Shown: positions 51,560-63,208 of the stretch, one piece after another
Position numbering within the stretch: position 1 is the first letter of the stretch
Layout: each line of letters opens with the position of its first letter
Assembly (NCBI RefSeq): GCF_000002425.4
Contig: NC_037261.1
Span: 2,599,426-2,663,425 of the forward strand
Reading direction: 5' to 3'
DNA: 64,000 bases
Origin: Physcomitrium patens
Taxonomy: Eukaryota; Streptophyta; Bryopsida; Funariales; Funariaceae
Position numbers and translations under genes: made by a program
The notes under the pieces: generated by a model
Told to the model about the DNA's origin: nothing
Seen by the model: the letters and a program-made list of their open reading frames with translations, nothing else
Databases searched by the model: none

Positions 51560-54500
51560 TTCTTTGATGGCTTCTATGTGCATTCACTAATGTCATATCC
51601 GTATGAATGAATAAGGTATTCTAACCTATTTCAGTACCGCCTTGAGTCTAAGACTTCTTCTACCTCAAACTCTTGATTATTATCCACTTCTATAGGAAGA
51701 TGTGACATTTGTCTTCTTCCCAAAATATTCATTGTCTTATATGGCTTAAAAAGAGACATGTGAAATACAAGGTGGATCTTCATAGACTTTGATGGATGTA
51801 ATTGATAAGCAATATGATTGATTTGTTCACAAATAAAAAAAAGTCTCGGCCTACAATAATCCAACTTATTACAAAGATGAATAGTCTTGATATAACAACA
51901 AAGTAACTATACTTTGTTACCTATGTTGAATTGTGGTTGCTCCTTGTAATAGACATCCGCATTGGTCTTTTGCAATCCTTGAGCTTCTTTTAATTGTATC
52001 TTCATTGTTATATGTAGCTTTGACAAATAATTTGCTAAATCTTCCATCATATGGTTATCAACTTTTGAAAACTCAAAAGTATCAAGTCATGGATGATAAC
52101 CATAATTAGCAAAGAAAAGTGTTTATTGAGTAGAAGAATATATTGAATTATTGTATGCAAACTTTGACAATGGCAAAAGAGTTGTCAAATCATCTTAATG
52201 ATAGTTGATGGTATGCCTCAAATACTACTCTAAAACTTAATTCACCTGTTTTGTTTATCCATTAGTTTGAGGATGAAAAGTCGAAGAAAGTTTTATATCC
52301 ACCTTTAGAATCTTGAATAGGATTTTCTAAAATCTTGATATAAATTGAGTCCCCCTATCTGATATAATATCCTTTAATAATTTATAATAAAAATAGATAT
52401 TGTCAATAAAAAGCTTATATATTTTTTCTTTTATCTAAAATAGATTTTTTTACATAGTATAAAATGTGCTATTTTGGTGAAGCGATCTATGATTATAAAT
52501 ATAAAATTATATAAATCTGAGATTAGAAGATCCATAATAAAATCCATAGAAACAGAAGACCATAGTTGTTTTGGAATTGATAATGGTTGAAGAAGTCCAT
52601 AAGGTCAATGGCAAGGAATTTTAGATCTTCAACAAGTATCGCATGATTGTACAAAGTCTTTGACTGCCTTCCACATTTTAGGCCACTAAAAATCTCTTGA
52701 TAGTAGCTCCAAAATCTTCTTATATCCAAAATGTCTAGTTGTTGAAAAATCATGATGAGCTTGAAAGATATGTAATCGTGCCTCATCTTTTAGAATATAT
52801 AGGCAATCTTTGAAATATAGTAGGTTATTCTTAAACTCAAACTTTGAAGTGTCATAGGACTTCGAGGAAGTATTCTTGATATCATGAACAAGAAGATTAG
52901 AGGACACACTTGATTGAATTTCCTTCATAAAGGTTGAATCAACTGTCCATCTTGATTTTATTGCTCAAAGATAAAAATGTTCAGACTTCAAGAAAATTAT
53001 TCTTTGTTGATCAAAAGATGCATTTCCTTCTTTTGATGCAAGATAAGTACATTTAGAAAGGGTTTCTAATAGACCTTATTGTTTTTTGGATTAATAAGAG
53101 ATCTTGAAATTGAATCTAGATAAAGATATGCTCCAACGAGCTTGATGACGATTCAAAACATGTGTTGACATGAAGTACTTGAGGTTCTTATGATTGATAT
53201 ATATGGTGACTGGACTTGAGGTGCTTTCTAAATAATGACGCTATTCTTCAATTGAATTCACAATTGCAAAGAACTCTTTGTTATAGATCTCATAATTAAT
53301 CTCGATTGCTGAAAATTTCTTAGAATAGAAAGCTATTGAGTAGAATTTGTCATATATTTCCATTTGTGACAATATGGCACCCATAGCAAAGTCTGATGCA
53401 TATGTTTCCACAAAAAATGCCTTAGAAAAGTCGACCCAATACAAGATTGGTGCAAAAATAATTTTTTTCTTTAAAACATCAAATGATACTTTTGCTTCTT
53501 TATTCTACTCAAGTTTGACTTTGCAAGTCAAATATGTTAGGGAAGCTGCAACTTGAGAAAAGTTTTTGATGAAGATTTGGTAGTAATTAGCAAAGTCTAA
53601 AAAGCATTGCACGTCTCATATTGTTCTTGGAATCTTTCAATCTATGATATTTTGGACCTTCTTAGGATCCATCATAAGGCCTTTGTTAGAAATGATGTAT
53701 CCTAAAAAATCAACTTGAGTAGTATAGAATTCACATTTTTTCAACTTGGTATTTAATCCTGAATTTTTAAGTTTCCGTAATATGCAACAAACTTGAAGAT
53801 TATTTTTTTCTATGTTCTTAGAATAGATTAGAATGTTGTCTAAATAACAAACAACAAAATCATCTAGAAATTCACAAAAAATATCATTCATAAGATATTG
53901 AAAAGTGGCTAGTGTATTTATGAGTCCAAAAGGTATGACATTATCTTCAAAATATCAACACCTACTTCAAAAAATAGTCTTCCATTCATCTCCTTCTTTA
54001 ATATGAAGTAAGTTATATGCTCCTTGTAGATCTATTTTGCTATAGATCTGTACTTGATTGAATTGATCAAGAAGTCTTGAAATCAAAAGTAAAGGATGCC
54101 TATTTTTGATGGTTATCTTATTGAGTCCTCGATAATCCACTCACATCCATAGAGATCCGTCTTTTTTCTTCACAAATAAGATAGGAGTCCTAACTAGAGA
54201 TTTAGAATGGCATATGAAGTTCTTTGTCAATTTCTCATTAATATACTTTCTTAATGCATCTAATTCATTCTGAGATAAGCTATAGATTGGTTCAAATGGT
54301 TGTTGAACTCTTTCTTGTAGATTAATTAAACAATCGTAAGATCAATGCTCTTGAAGAATATCTGCATTTTTCTTTTCAAAAACGTCTTTGAATTCTTGAT
54401 ATTAGCTAGGAATACTACTTGATGTTTTTCCATTATTAAAAATGGGCATAGCATATATAGCAAAAAATAATCCTTCTTTTGTAGCACGGATGAAAGTTTT

Positions 54501-55743
54501 TGCATCTACTAGTAAAAGTTTGGATATATTAGACTTATGTACTTCTACTTCACTAACGCAATCTTGGATTATATTACTAAAAAAGTTAAGATTATGAGAA
54601 ATCTAATCTATTTGATGATTATATGTTTTTAGCCATGATAATCCTAAAATAATCAGATTGAAAGGAGATCTTATTACATTAAATACTACTACACTGTTAT
54701 GACACTTTATTTTCTTTAATAATTATATTCTTCATTTTGTAATTGTATTGCTTCTTTGAATAATGTTGAGCAGTATGCTTAGCTTCTCTACAATATAAAC
54801 ACAAATCTTCTTAGCAACATTGAGTCTTTTCTTGCTTTGTGAAAGATTTAAAATGTATTCTATTAATTTGCATTGATTTCGGCATCGATGAATATGTTTT
54901 AAAAAACTTACAAGTTGTCGCTATTACTTGACTTGTTCTTCTTCAGCCAAGTCTTTGTTCTTGATGTCTTTCAAATAATTGATTGTTGAATACAATGGCT
55001 TAAGCAATAAATTGTTCCAAAGATTTCGCTTTCAACATTGTTAATAACAAATCTTTGACGCTATCCTTTAATCCATATCAAAATTTATTGATAAGTGCTT
55101 TGTCATTCCAGTCTACATCATAAGCAAGGTTTTGGAATTCAACAGCATATGTGGTGGCTGATTGTGATCTTTATCGTAAAGATAAGAATTTGTTCTCTTC
55201 TACTCATTTTTGCTAAGTTTCTCCAAATATTGCTGTAAACACTTCTAAGAATGAATTTAAATTATAAAGAAGTTGTGAATCATTTTCCATCAAAAGTGCA
55301 AATCAAAAAAGAGCACTTCCAAATAGAAGTGTAGATGTGAAGGCGACTTAAGTATATCCATCTGTATATTGGAAAGGGTGTAATCTTAAGTAGAGTTTAA
55401 CTTATTGTAAAAATCCTCAAAATTTTTATCTTATTCTATTAAACTTCTTGGATATATTAATTCTTGCCTTTCTTGAGCTTTTAGATGCAAGATCCCTTAA
55501 ATTTGGTTGTAAGGCTGATCGACTTATTTTCCTCAACTGTACAACTTCTTGATGTAGACTCTGGACTTCTTTTATAGGTATAGAAGAAGTGCTCCTATGG
55601 TTGACATTGGTGATACTTGAAATTTCTGTCCTAAGAGTATTGACAAACTTGTGAAGATCCACAATAGTTGCAAATCTATTCTCACTTTTATTAGGAGTAG
55701 CATCCATAATCTTTTCTTTCATAGACAATTCAAACGAATTCAA
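51560..55743 (-). pseudogene. Broken gag-pol of the gypsy chromovirus
   Basis: Recognisable pieces, reading down the minus strand, are as follows. Gag N-terminal part: 55743-55426. Reverse transcriptase: a KKDGSLW segment near 54150, a [13 protein letters not shown] segment near 54035, then FVVCYLDNILIYSKN within 53891-53637. RNase H: YASDFAMGAILSQ within 53444-53241. Integrase zinc-binding start: HFGYKKILELLSRDF within 52928-52686. Integrase end: IHLVFHMSLFKPY, then EVEEVLDSRRY running on into a decayed chromodomain past a stop. In the reverse-transcriptase active site the second Asp of YxDD is Asn (YLDN). Many stops and frame changes separate the pieces, so no functional polyprotein is encoded. 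The protease was not located with confidence. Confidence 0.9.
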
Positions 55744-55959
55744 AAAATTAAATTACAAGAGAGTAATTTGCAACCTCTAATAAAAATTTCTATAAAGAGT
55801 GATAATCCACTCTCTTTAAGGAAAAGATCAATGTTAAAAAATAATATTTTTTGTTTAAAAGTGGGTAGTTCGTAACTTTCAAAATACAATAATAGAAGTA
55901 GATTAATCCAATCACTTTTTAAAAAAGACAAAAATAGTATGTTAGTACTCTTATCAAAC

Positions 55960-56499
55960 TGTCAAGGACATGAATTTCGAAAAAAAAAATCCTCAATGTA
56001 CTCTTATGTCACTGAAAAAAATTAAAAGTCACTCAATGATGATATATTATTGAATTAGAATGGCTATTGCCAAAGCAAGAAGACTAGAAAATCTTGGCAT
56101 AAGACAAAAAACTCGAAAGACATTGACAAGAGTGAAGAAGGCTTCACTCTTGCCTCCATATATATTCTTAATTAAGAGCTATAAGACGATGTCCTATAGG
56201 ACCTCCAAAACGTGTTGACTTTGCTAGCCACATGTCTTGACTTGCAGGGCAAGTTATCTATATATATGCCACATAGCTAGCTTGTTCTACAAGCTACTAC
56301 ATAAAGTTAATTTTTCCCACAAGTTATCAATATGTAGTTAACTTTTTGGCCAAGTTTCTATCTTATAAATACATCTAAAGTCAAAACTGCATCTATAAAG
56401 CTTACAAGAAGCTTTCTTAAAAGACTTTATGAAATTAATCTATATTTATCTACTTAATTATATAAGTAACTATTGAGATAAATGTATATGTCCATGACA
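55960..56499 (-). repeat. LTR (5' LTR of the gypsy element)
   Basis: A 540-base terminal repeat, the upstream LTR in element orientation. It would carry the element's promoter. Its outer end forms part of a 36-bp palindrome with the flanking DNA (see 56455-56548). Confidence 0.93.
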
Positions 56500-56548
56500 C
56501 CATCTTCTCAAACATATACATTTATTCCAATAGTTACTTATATAATTA
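56455..56548. repeat. Palindrome at the LTR/flank junction
   Basis: The last 36 bases of the LTR body (56455-56490) recur as a reverse complement at 56513-56548 in the flanking DNA, matching at 34 of 36 positions, with a 22-base spacer that includes the LTR terminus. The flank therefore carries an inverted LTR-end fragment of the same family. Confidence 0.85.
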
Positions 56549-59105
56549 GGTATATGAACCGTTGAAAAAACATATGATAAAGTTAAATGGAAATTTTTAG
56601 AAGAATTAATACTAAAAATAAAATTTGATATAAAATAGATTGATTGGACTCAAGCAATATATATAGATTCATGGTGCTTGGTATGTATCAATAAAATCAA
56701 CAAATCTTTTAAACTCACTAGATTCATCAAGCAAAGATGCCATTTAATTCTTTTTTGTATCTTTTTATTGTAGATTGCTTAGACGATGTACTTAGAAGTG
56801 ATATTAATGTACAAAGCATTAGACTCTCAAATTACATCAATAGCATTACTAATCAAGAGTTTGCAAATGATACAAATTTATATCTTGCAAAAACTCATGA
56901 CAACTTAGAACAAACAAAAACAATGTTATTGATATTTTCTCTAGTGGCTGAGGTCTAGATTATTTAAAATAAATTCTATACTATGTGGGTCTTGTAAGAG
57001 CCATAGAACTTCATGTAAAGGGAGTCAATTTACTTTTTTTGGCTTTTCCTAGGGCAGACAATAGTCTATTTAATATTTATGGTGGGGCTCCAAGTTTCTT
57101 CTAAAATGCACTTCAAGGCAATACTAAAATTCCTAAAAAAAAGCTTGTGTACTAGTCAACAATGAAGCTTTTTCTAACCAATTATATTTTGATAGCTAAT
57201 CAAGTTCCTTTGCTTGATATGATACATAGCCTTGTATTAGTGTCCGACCTTCCATACAATCTATAAAGTGCATTTTCTTATATGTAACTACATTTGCAGT
57301 GGAGAGGATGATGAATGCCAATGTAAGGCCAAAGTAGCTTGAAATTCTTTGACCCTTCTTCACAAGCTTGATAGCATTAAATTAATTAATTTTGAGGTAT
57401 AAATACAATTACTAATAACAAAAATTCTTATCAAAGGCTTATTCCTTAGTTTTGTCTTATAAAATATTTTTATATTTTATTGTCTATAAGTTCTTAGGCC
57501 AAAAAAAAGAGGCTTGTGGCTATTACATATTTACTTTATGTTCTTTGCAATTTACATCTATGGCTTTATTTTAAAGTTATTGTAGGTGATATAAAAGATA
57601 TAGACACACATTTGTTACAATCTAGCTATTCAATATTCTACTAGTGTCAAAGCTACTACACAGCAATGTATTTTTTTAGAATGATAAAATTATAATTTTT
57701 AAAATTTTGTGCTTGATGATATAGCTTATTTGTATAGTAACTCATGGATGTCCAATTAGATTACTCAAATGAAGGAAGTATAGAATGAATCTAAAAGATC
57801 ATGAAAATCTACAATGGATCTCACTAATAAACTATGCTATCATATCATAGACCTTTATTGTTTAAAAGTTTTTGATTCTATACCAAGTACATAGAATATG
57901 TTCTAATCTCTAGTTTTTTAAAAATATGGATGGGTAACCACTCTTAATATATACAATAATGTTAACCAACTTCAACTCGGAAAACTAAATAAAAGAGTCA
58001 AATTTTATTTTTCACAATTGAGTACATATACTACAGCTTCTGAGGATACAATTGGCATAATAGGTTGGATCCTATATTGATCATATGTTGCAACTTCTAA
58101 AGGCAACTTACAGCAAAAAATCCTAAATCAAGCAATGACATACTTCTAATTCATTCTATATACAAGAATAGTCCAAAATCTCTCTTTTTATTTTTATTAA
58201 TAGAAATAGCATGCAATATCTTTCTTTTTAGAAGCCATATTTTTGAATTACTTTGCAAAACAAGGTATCACACTATAATGGAGGTAAATCACCAACCATT
58301 GTGTCTCTATACCAAATAAGCTTGCCTCAATTTAACTACTGAAGAATCCAAATAATCCATTAAGTTGATTTAGAATCTAAATAAATTGACCAAATTCCAA
58401 ATTTTGCTTTGGCTAAATAATTCAGATGGCTTGCCTACTCGCAATTATGGCACAACCTTGGAATTCCTCAAAGAATGTTGATGTAATCTATGGATTCTTA
58501 AACTTTCAAGTATTATCTCAAATCATATAGAAAAGTCATCACTTTGGCTTTGTTTAGACCCAATTTAGGCACTACTTTCAATTATCCTAGAAAGAAATTG
58601 TAATAATAAGCCCACTAGATGCAAACCTACCAAAGGACATGATACTTGACTCTTGAGACCCACAAGGGATGTTTTACAAGTTGCCATACTCTAGCTATCT
58701 TGGTGTGCCTAGTATAAGAAGACTTTCACTAATAAATCAATAGACATTTTTTTGGTTATCCATAGGGCATGGCACAAAACCATCTTTGCATGCATGGCCC
58801 AACTCAACAATCTCATGAGTCTACTTGCCCTGTGTAGTCCAAGCAAAAAGGCCTACCTGGCAGCTGAGTTTAAAGTAGTATAGTGTCACAACCAAGTTTT
58901 TTGCACCTACTACTTGTTCTCACCTCAGTGGAACCTTTCGCCTAGACCAGTTGACCTGATAACCCCATGAGGGATCAAGTAGGACCAGGTCCTACTTGTA
59001 TTTCTTTCTTTTTAACTACACACCGTTACTTTTATATATAAAAAAACAAAAAACAAGACAAAACAAAACAAAACAAAAAAAACAAGCAAACAAACAAACA
59101 GACAG
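56540..59105 (+). mobile_element. Decayed LINE (non-LTR retrotransposon), reverse-transcriptase half and tail
   Basis: Landmarks in order on the plus strand: EKTYDKVKWKFLEE at 56564-56605 (LINE EKAYDRV block A); WTQAIYIDS and INKSFKLTRFIKQ (the W..ALY and RGVRQGCPL blocks); an ANDT-containing catalytic block at about 56860-56886, where functional copies have FADD; LEQTKTMLLIFSLVAEV; then ILIANQVPLLDMI near 57187-57231, a post-RT block of plant LINEs. The element ends in an A-rich tail with CAAA units at 59040-59105, the usual LINE 3' end. Stops, frameshifts and the changed catalytic Asp show it is dead. The matching front part is probably separated from it by the gypsy insertion. Confidence 0.85.
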
Positions 59106-59758
59106 AGATGGCTATGCGAGTCTCTTCATCCGCGCCTAATCAAGGTTACTGATGAATGTTGTTCGAGCGAAGATTTCACCTAGAGAATAGCTCAGCGAGA
59201 ATGAAGACGAGTAGCCACTCTTGTCAGTTCCTTGCTGGGTGCTGTAGGGAACCTCATACTATTTTACTGAGGATTTCAAAAAACCTTATTTCAAGTCAAA
59301 AAGCAAATATACCTCAAGCCTCCTCCATCAATGCTTGGATTCTCTTATTATTTTATTATTATTTATAACTTTTAGACCTCACACCGACAGAACAAGATTA
59401 CTTAGTTGGCCAGCTTTTTTGATGTTCTAGAAGTGTATCTTATAACAGTGTATTCGTGGCAAGTCGCAGAGCTGTAAATGTTATCCACAGACAACATCAC
59501 ATTTTCACACTTTTTGACTCTATTCCGCATTTGTGGTTCAAGCTCTAGAAGAAAGGGCAGTGGATCAAGGCACCACCAACCTCGACTGGCTGTAGTAACA
59601 CATGTTCTAGATAGTTGCTGATCATGCAACAAAATTACTCCCCTCGCTGGGTTGCAGCATACTACCTCCGACGTTAAACCCAAACTCAAGGTAGTCCTCT
59701 AAGCGTCTCTACATGGCTTTGAGGTCGAAGCTTCGATAAATTGTTATTAATTGTCCAA
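59106..59758. other. 3' flank of the PFK gene
   Basis: Mixed-composition sequence between the LINE tail and the minus-strand PFK stop codon, probably containing that gene's 3' untranslated region. A minus-strand frame at 59402-59689 shows no domain. Confidence 0.5.
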
Positions 59759-62700
59759 TCATAGCCTTCCCCTTGGAATACTCCCCCGGGACGGTGGAGG
59801 ATGCGGCTGTAGAGAGCCCTGCTTACCTGCAGGAGAGGTTGCTAGCTGTGGTACACGTAATGGAGCATTGAAATCGGGTTGACCTGTGCTAGTGACACAA
59901 CGATGGTACATAACACTGTTGGGGTCCACCATGCGAGGCTTTTTGATGACAATGGGGATGGGTAAGAAACAGTAGTGTGTGTTGACAACCCCTATTGTAA
60001 TGTTCGTGTATCCTGCGAAGGCTCCATGAACCTGCTACCAGTAATCAATCAGACAATTTTGAAGATTAAATCAGGCTGGAAATAGAATTACCTTCTCTGG
60101 TCAAATATAAAGTGAATCACTGTATGAATTGTATCGCTGTAGCCAGTAGTTATTTTACCGCATTTTGGCCGAGTATACTGCAAAAGATGTGATCGCCTGA
60201 ATTACAAACCCTGGCTCGGATCATGTAGGTAGGGTCGATGTATTTGGCATCGATTGGTATTTTCTGCGTTGCAAAGAATTCCTTCACCTGCACGTCACAA
60301 CCCACACTAAATTTTCAGTTTCGGTGTTCATCTTGAGCGAAGCAAAAGATTCAAAACTAATTTACGCTGCGAGATCTATGAGGGTCCAACTCTTTGACAA
60401 CGGGGATAATTGTGTGCATATTGAGATCATTTGGTTGAGTTTGACTATACTTTGCCCGTAAACCACTTTCCAAAATCGCCAAGAATAGGATTCCCGGAAG
60501 CATCGAGGCCCCCGACACCTTCCAGAAGGTCCTATACACCACCATTTCCAGTTTCATCACTGTATGTGCAGAGATGGAGACTCCACTGTGACAATAATAG
60601 AAAAGCCCAGTTACATCACATGAGATGTAGAAACATTCTAGATGATGAGAGATATCGTTCAGAGTGGAGAATTAATTACCTGTCCAGCACCTTCTGCAAC
60701 CACTACGACACATATGCCATTCAATTCAATTTTTTGCTTCATATATTCAAGAACTCCATGTTTCCCACCCATCGTAAAAGTCACCTGCAGCAAGGGATTT
60801 TGCCATTGTCATCACTAACATCTCGAATGAAGCCGGTAAAAGGTTCGAGAAAAATGAGGACAGGTCAAATGCTGTGAGTAAAATCTCCTTGTGAAATCCT
60901 ATGCACCTCGGGTATCAACACAATGTCTACTTGGCCACTTGCAATTGTTGCATACATGGTAATGTATCCACTTTGCCGACCCATCAACTTCACGATACCC
61001 ACTCCATTGTATGCACTGCTTGCCTGCACTTGCATCTTCAAAAATTAACAAGTAGCTGGTATTTCTTTGAGGCCCTTAATATGAGAAAGATCATGTCTCT
61101 AACCTATGGAGTTGAATTTGAATAAGAGAGAAAGATAGACCTCAGTGTAAGCAGCGTTGATGGCACGCTGTGCCTCTTCAACTGCCGTGTCAAAGCCAAA
61201 CGTCTTGTCCAGAATTTCAATATCGTTGTCGATTGTCTTAGGAATCCCCACAACCACCATTTTCATCTTCCTTTTCTCGCACTGCTCAACCCAGTATGGA
61301 CATCCAATCAATACCATTGCAGGACATTACTGTAAGGGGTAGAAAAGAGGAAAGAGTGATATCGTAACTAGTTTTTAAAAAACCAAATCCGTCACAATTT
61401 CTTAGGCTAAAATATGCAAAATTATAGATACTGAAACATACGTACACAGTCGTAAACATAATCATTCACTTAGAATAATATCAAATCCTGCAGTAACCTG
61501 TTCATAAATAGCAGTTGCGCCTGCATGAGATCCGTTTCCCCCAATTACATAGAACATGTTGATGTTCCATTCCTGTCAATGTGCATTCAGCGATGGAGCA
61601 GATTTAGAACCAGGAAGAAACAACGAAGTAGATTTAGATAGTCTCCAAGGCAGTCAATAGAAATAGTTGTTGCGTCGCATTCCATCTCACATCCGCAACT
61701 AACATGCTCCTGAATCACAATGCTGAAATCGGAGACTGAGGAACATAGTTGTAGATAACAAGGACCTCAAGTCTGTCCACAATGTCCTTCAGAGGAGGAC
61801 AACCTCGCGAAACGCCCAGAAAGCTGCCCCCTTCCATGTTGATGGTTTTCACAAGTTTCCGACTTAGCTGCATTCAACGCAAAACCTTTTGAGTTTCACA
61901 GCTATTCAGATTGAAAACTCTTTGAAATTTCGTCGTACACTTCAACCAGCAAGCAAAGTTATCAAATGGTTGAAAGTGACTACGAAACACCTTGATGGGT
62001 GGATAATTCTTGTCAACAAACCCTTTAAAGCCGTACTGAATGCCCAGTATGTGATTCACTCCATATGTTTCCAATGTGAATACTACCTGGAATCATTCAC
62101 ATTTATCTTGTGTCAGTTACAATGCTAGGCTGCCCCTATTATGGCAACCCAGAATGATTTGCATTAATTTGATAGTTATGAACATAGCAGAAAGGGTGAG
62201 AAATGGGAGCATTACTTGGCGGATAACATCATTTAGACCTGGACATAATCCACCGCAAGTCACAATGGCTGCTTTGACCTGCACACTCATAGCCACTTTC
62301 ACCTCACTGTCTTAGATGATAAGCCTAAATGATCCTTTTAAAACTTTAGGTAAAATCACAAAACTTAGTGTGCCAAAGCATGATCAGAGAATCGATGCAT
62401 ACCTGTTCGGGATTGAAATATATCCAAGCACGCGGGCCGGCACGCCTAGCCCTGCGCTCACTTTTCTTTTGTCAGATTCATCACATAAACCCCTATCCGT
62501 CTGTTGCTACCATAGAATCTGAGAGTTCAAGAATTTTTGACAATGCCGTCCGCAAGCAAACACGCAGCTTGACATAAAAACAAACTGTTTACCATAAAGG
62601 CCGAAATTGCCAATTTCCATTCTCATCGTATTCAATACCCACAGAGCTGGGGTGTCCAAAATGAACAATCTGTTTCCTCATCAAATTTGCAGATGCATAA

Positions 62701-63208
62701 GAAGACGACGGTGAGAAGTTTGCATTTGTCACATCGTATTAGGTCTTGTATGCGCTCATCAAATCCATTCTACATCATGTTTCATTCTGCTTCTTACGAC
62801 ACGCATGTAACAATGGTAGAGTTGAGCCGTGTGGACCTTGACCAGTACACGATCATCATCGTGCACGTAGATGCGACGCATATCGTTGGCATCCACCTTC
62901 GGACTCGCAGATCCTTCAATAGAATTGCCCCTATCGCAACAATTCGCAGCAGCACCATCAGGATGCCTATCTATCAAACCAACAGTCACTGAGCTGCAGA
63001 AACTTCCGAGATTATCAGATAGAATTTCAAATGAGGAGCAACCGAACCCGCTCTTGGTGCGATAGTTCGATTCAATTGCAGGCATAATGAGCCGGTCGCT
63101 AATGTGAGGGAGAGCAAAGGGGTCATTGAACGGTGGGGAGAAATGAAATGCTTGCGGATTGCTCGCACCGCTGCTGCCTCTCCTGAAGCAAGAAAAAAAC
63201 CCCACCAT
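59759..63208 (-). CDS. PFK5: ATP-dependent 6-phosphofructokinase, PFK4/PFK5 clade
   Basis: Glycolytic enzyme that makes fructose 1,6-bisphosphate from fructose 6-phosphate and ATP; the PFK4/PFK5 clade is plastidic in Arabidopsis. Minus-strand exons: 63208-62837, 62669-62593, 62451-62403, 62278-62216, 62086-61991, 61867-61766, 61572-61498, 61281-61141, 61023-60907, 60784-60680, 60531-60451, 60287-60159, 60031-59759. All phases close, giving 559 aa (AtPFK5 is about 537). Motifs: [15 protein letters not shown] before [13 protein letters not shown] (175-187), GGNGSHAGA at 264-272, [10 protein letters not shown] at 289-298 with catalytic Asp296, [27 protein letters not shown] from 339, [16 protein letters not shown], and a C-terminal STGQPDF typical of this clade. 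Gly267 is the ATP-type residue (PPi-dependent enzymes have Asp). The N-terminal 70 residues lack known motifs and could be a transit peptide; the chosen ATG is the first in that frame. The gtatag and gtccac donors are weak but required by homology. Confidence 0.96.

Larger units (their letters stand above)
50391..56499 (-). mobile_element. Ty3/gypsy chromovirus retrotransposon, LTR to LTR
   Basis: About 6.1 kb, transcribed on the minus strand. Direct LTRs lie at 50391-50931 and 55960-56499, both with TGT...ACA ends. The flanking bases CCATT (50386-50390) and CCATC (56500-56504) look like a diverged 5-bp target duplication. A polypurine tract (minus strand AAAAAGGGAGGT, 50945-50934) adjoins the downstream LTR. 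Coding remains, in minus order: gag at 55743-55426, reverse transcriptase at about 54190-53637, RNase H at about 53444-53241, integrase at about 52928-52523, and integrase C-terminus plus chromodomain at about 51864-51560. Stops and frameshifts break the polyprotein, so it is not autonomous. The pol order RT-RNase H-integrase with a C-terminal chromodomain identifies a chromovirus. Confidence 0.95.

Noticed and set aside
55936..55959. Primer-binding site complementary to initiator tRNA-Met next to the gypsy 5' LTR
   Set aside because: The bases (minus strand TTTGATAAGAGTAC) only weakly resemble TGGTATCAGAGC and need a gap, so this is not supported well enough to annotate.
60060..60158. Apparent frameshift in PFK after GQNA
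   Set aside because: A donor at 60158 (gtaaaa) and an acceptor before 60031 give [11 protein letters not shown] in phase, so the gene is intact.
60357..60450. Apparent stop codon and alternative frame after GKWFTGK in PFK
   Set aside because: The sequence gtatag after GGCAAA is a splice donor; joining to 60287 restores GKVKEFF and the conserved continuation.
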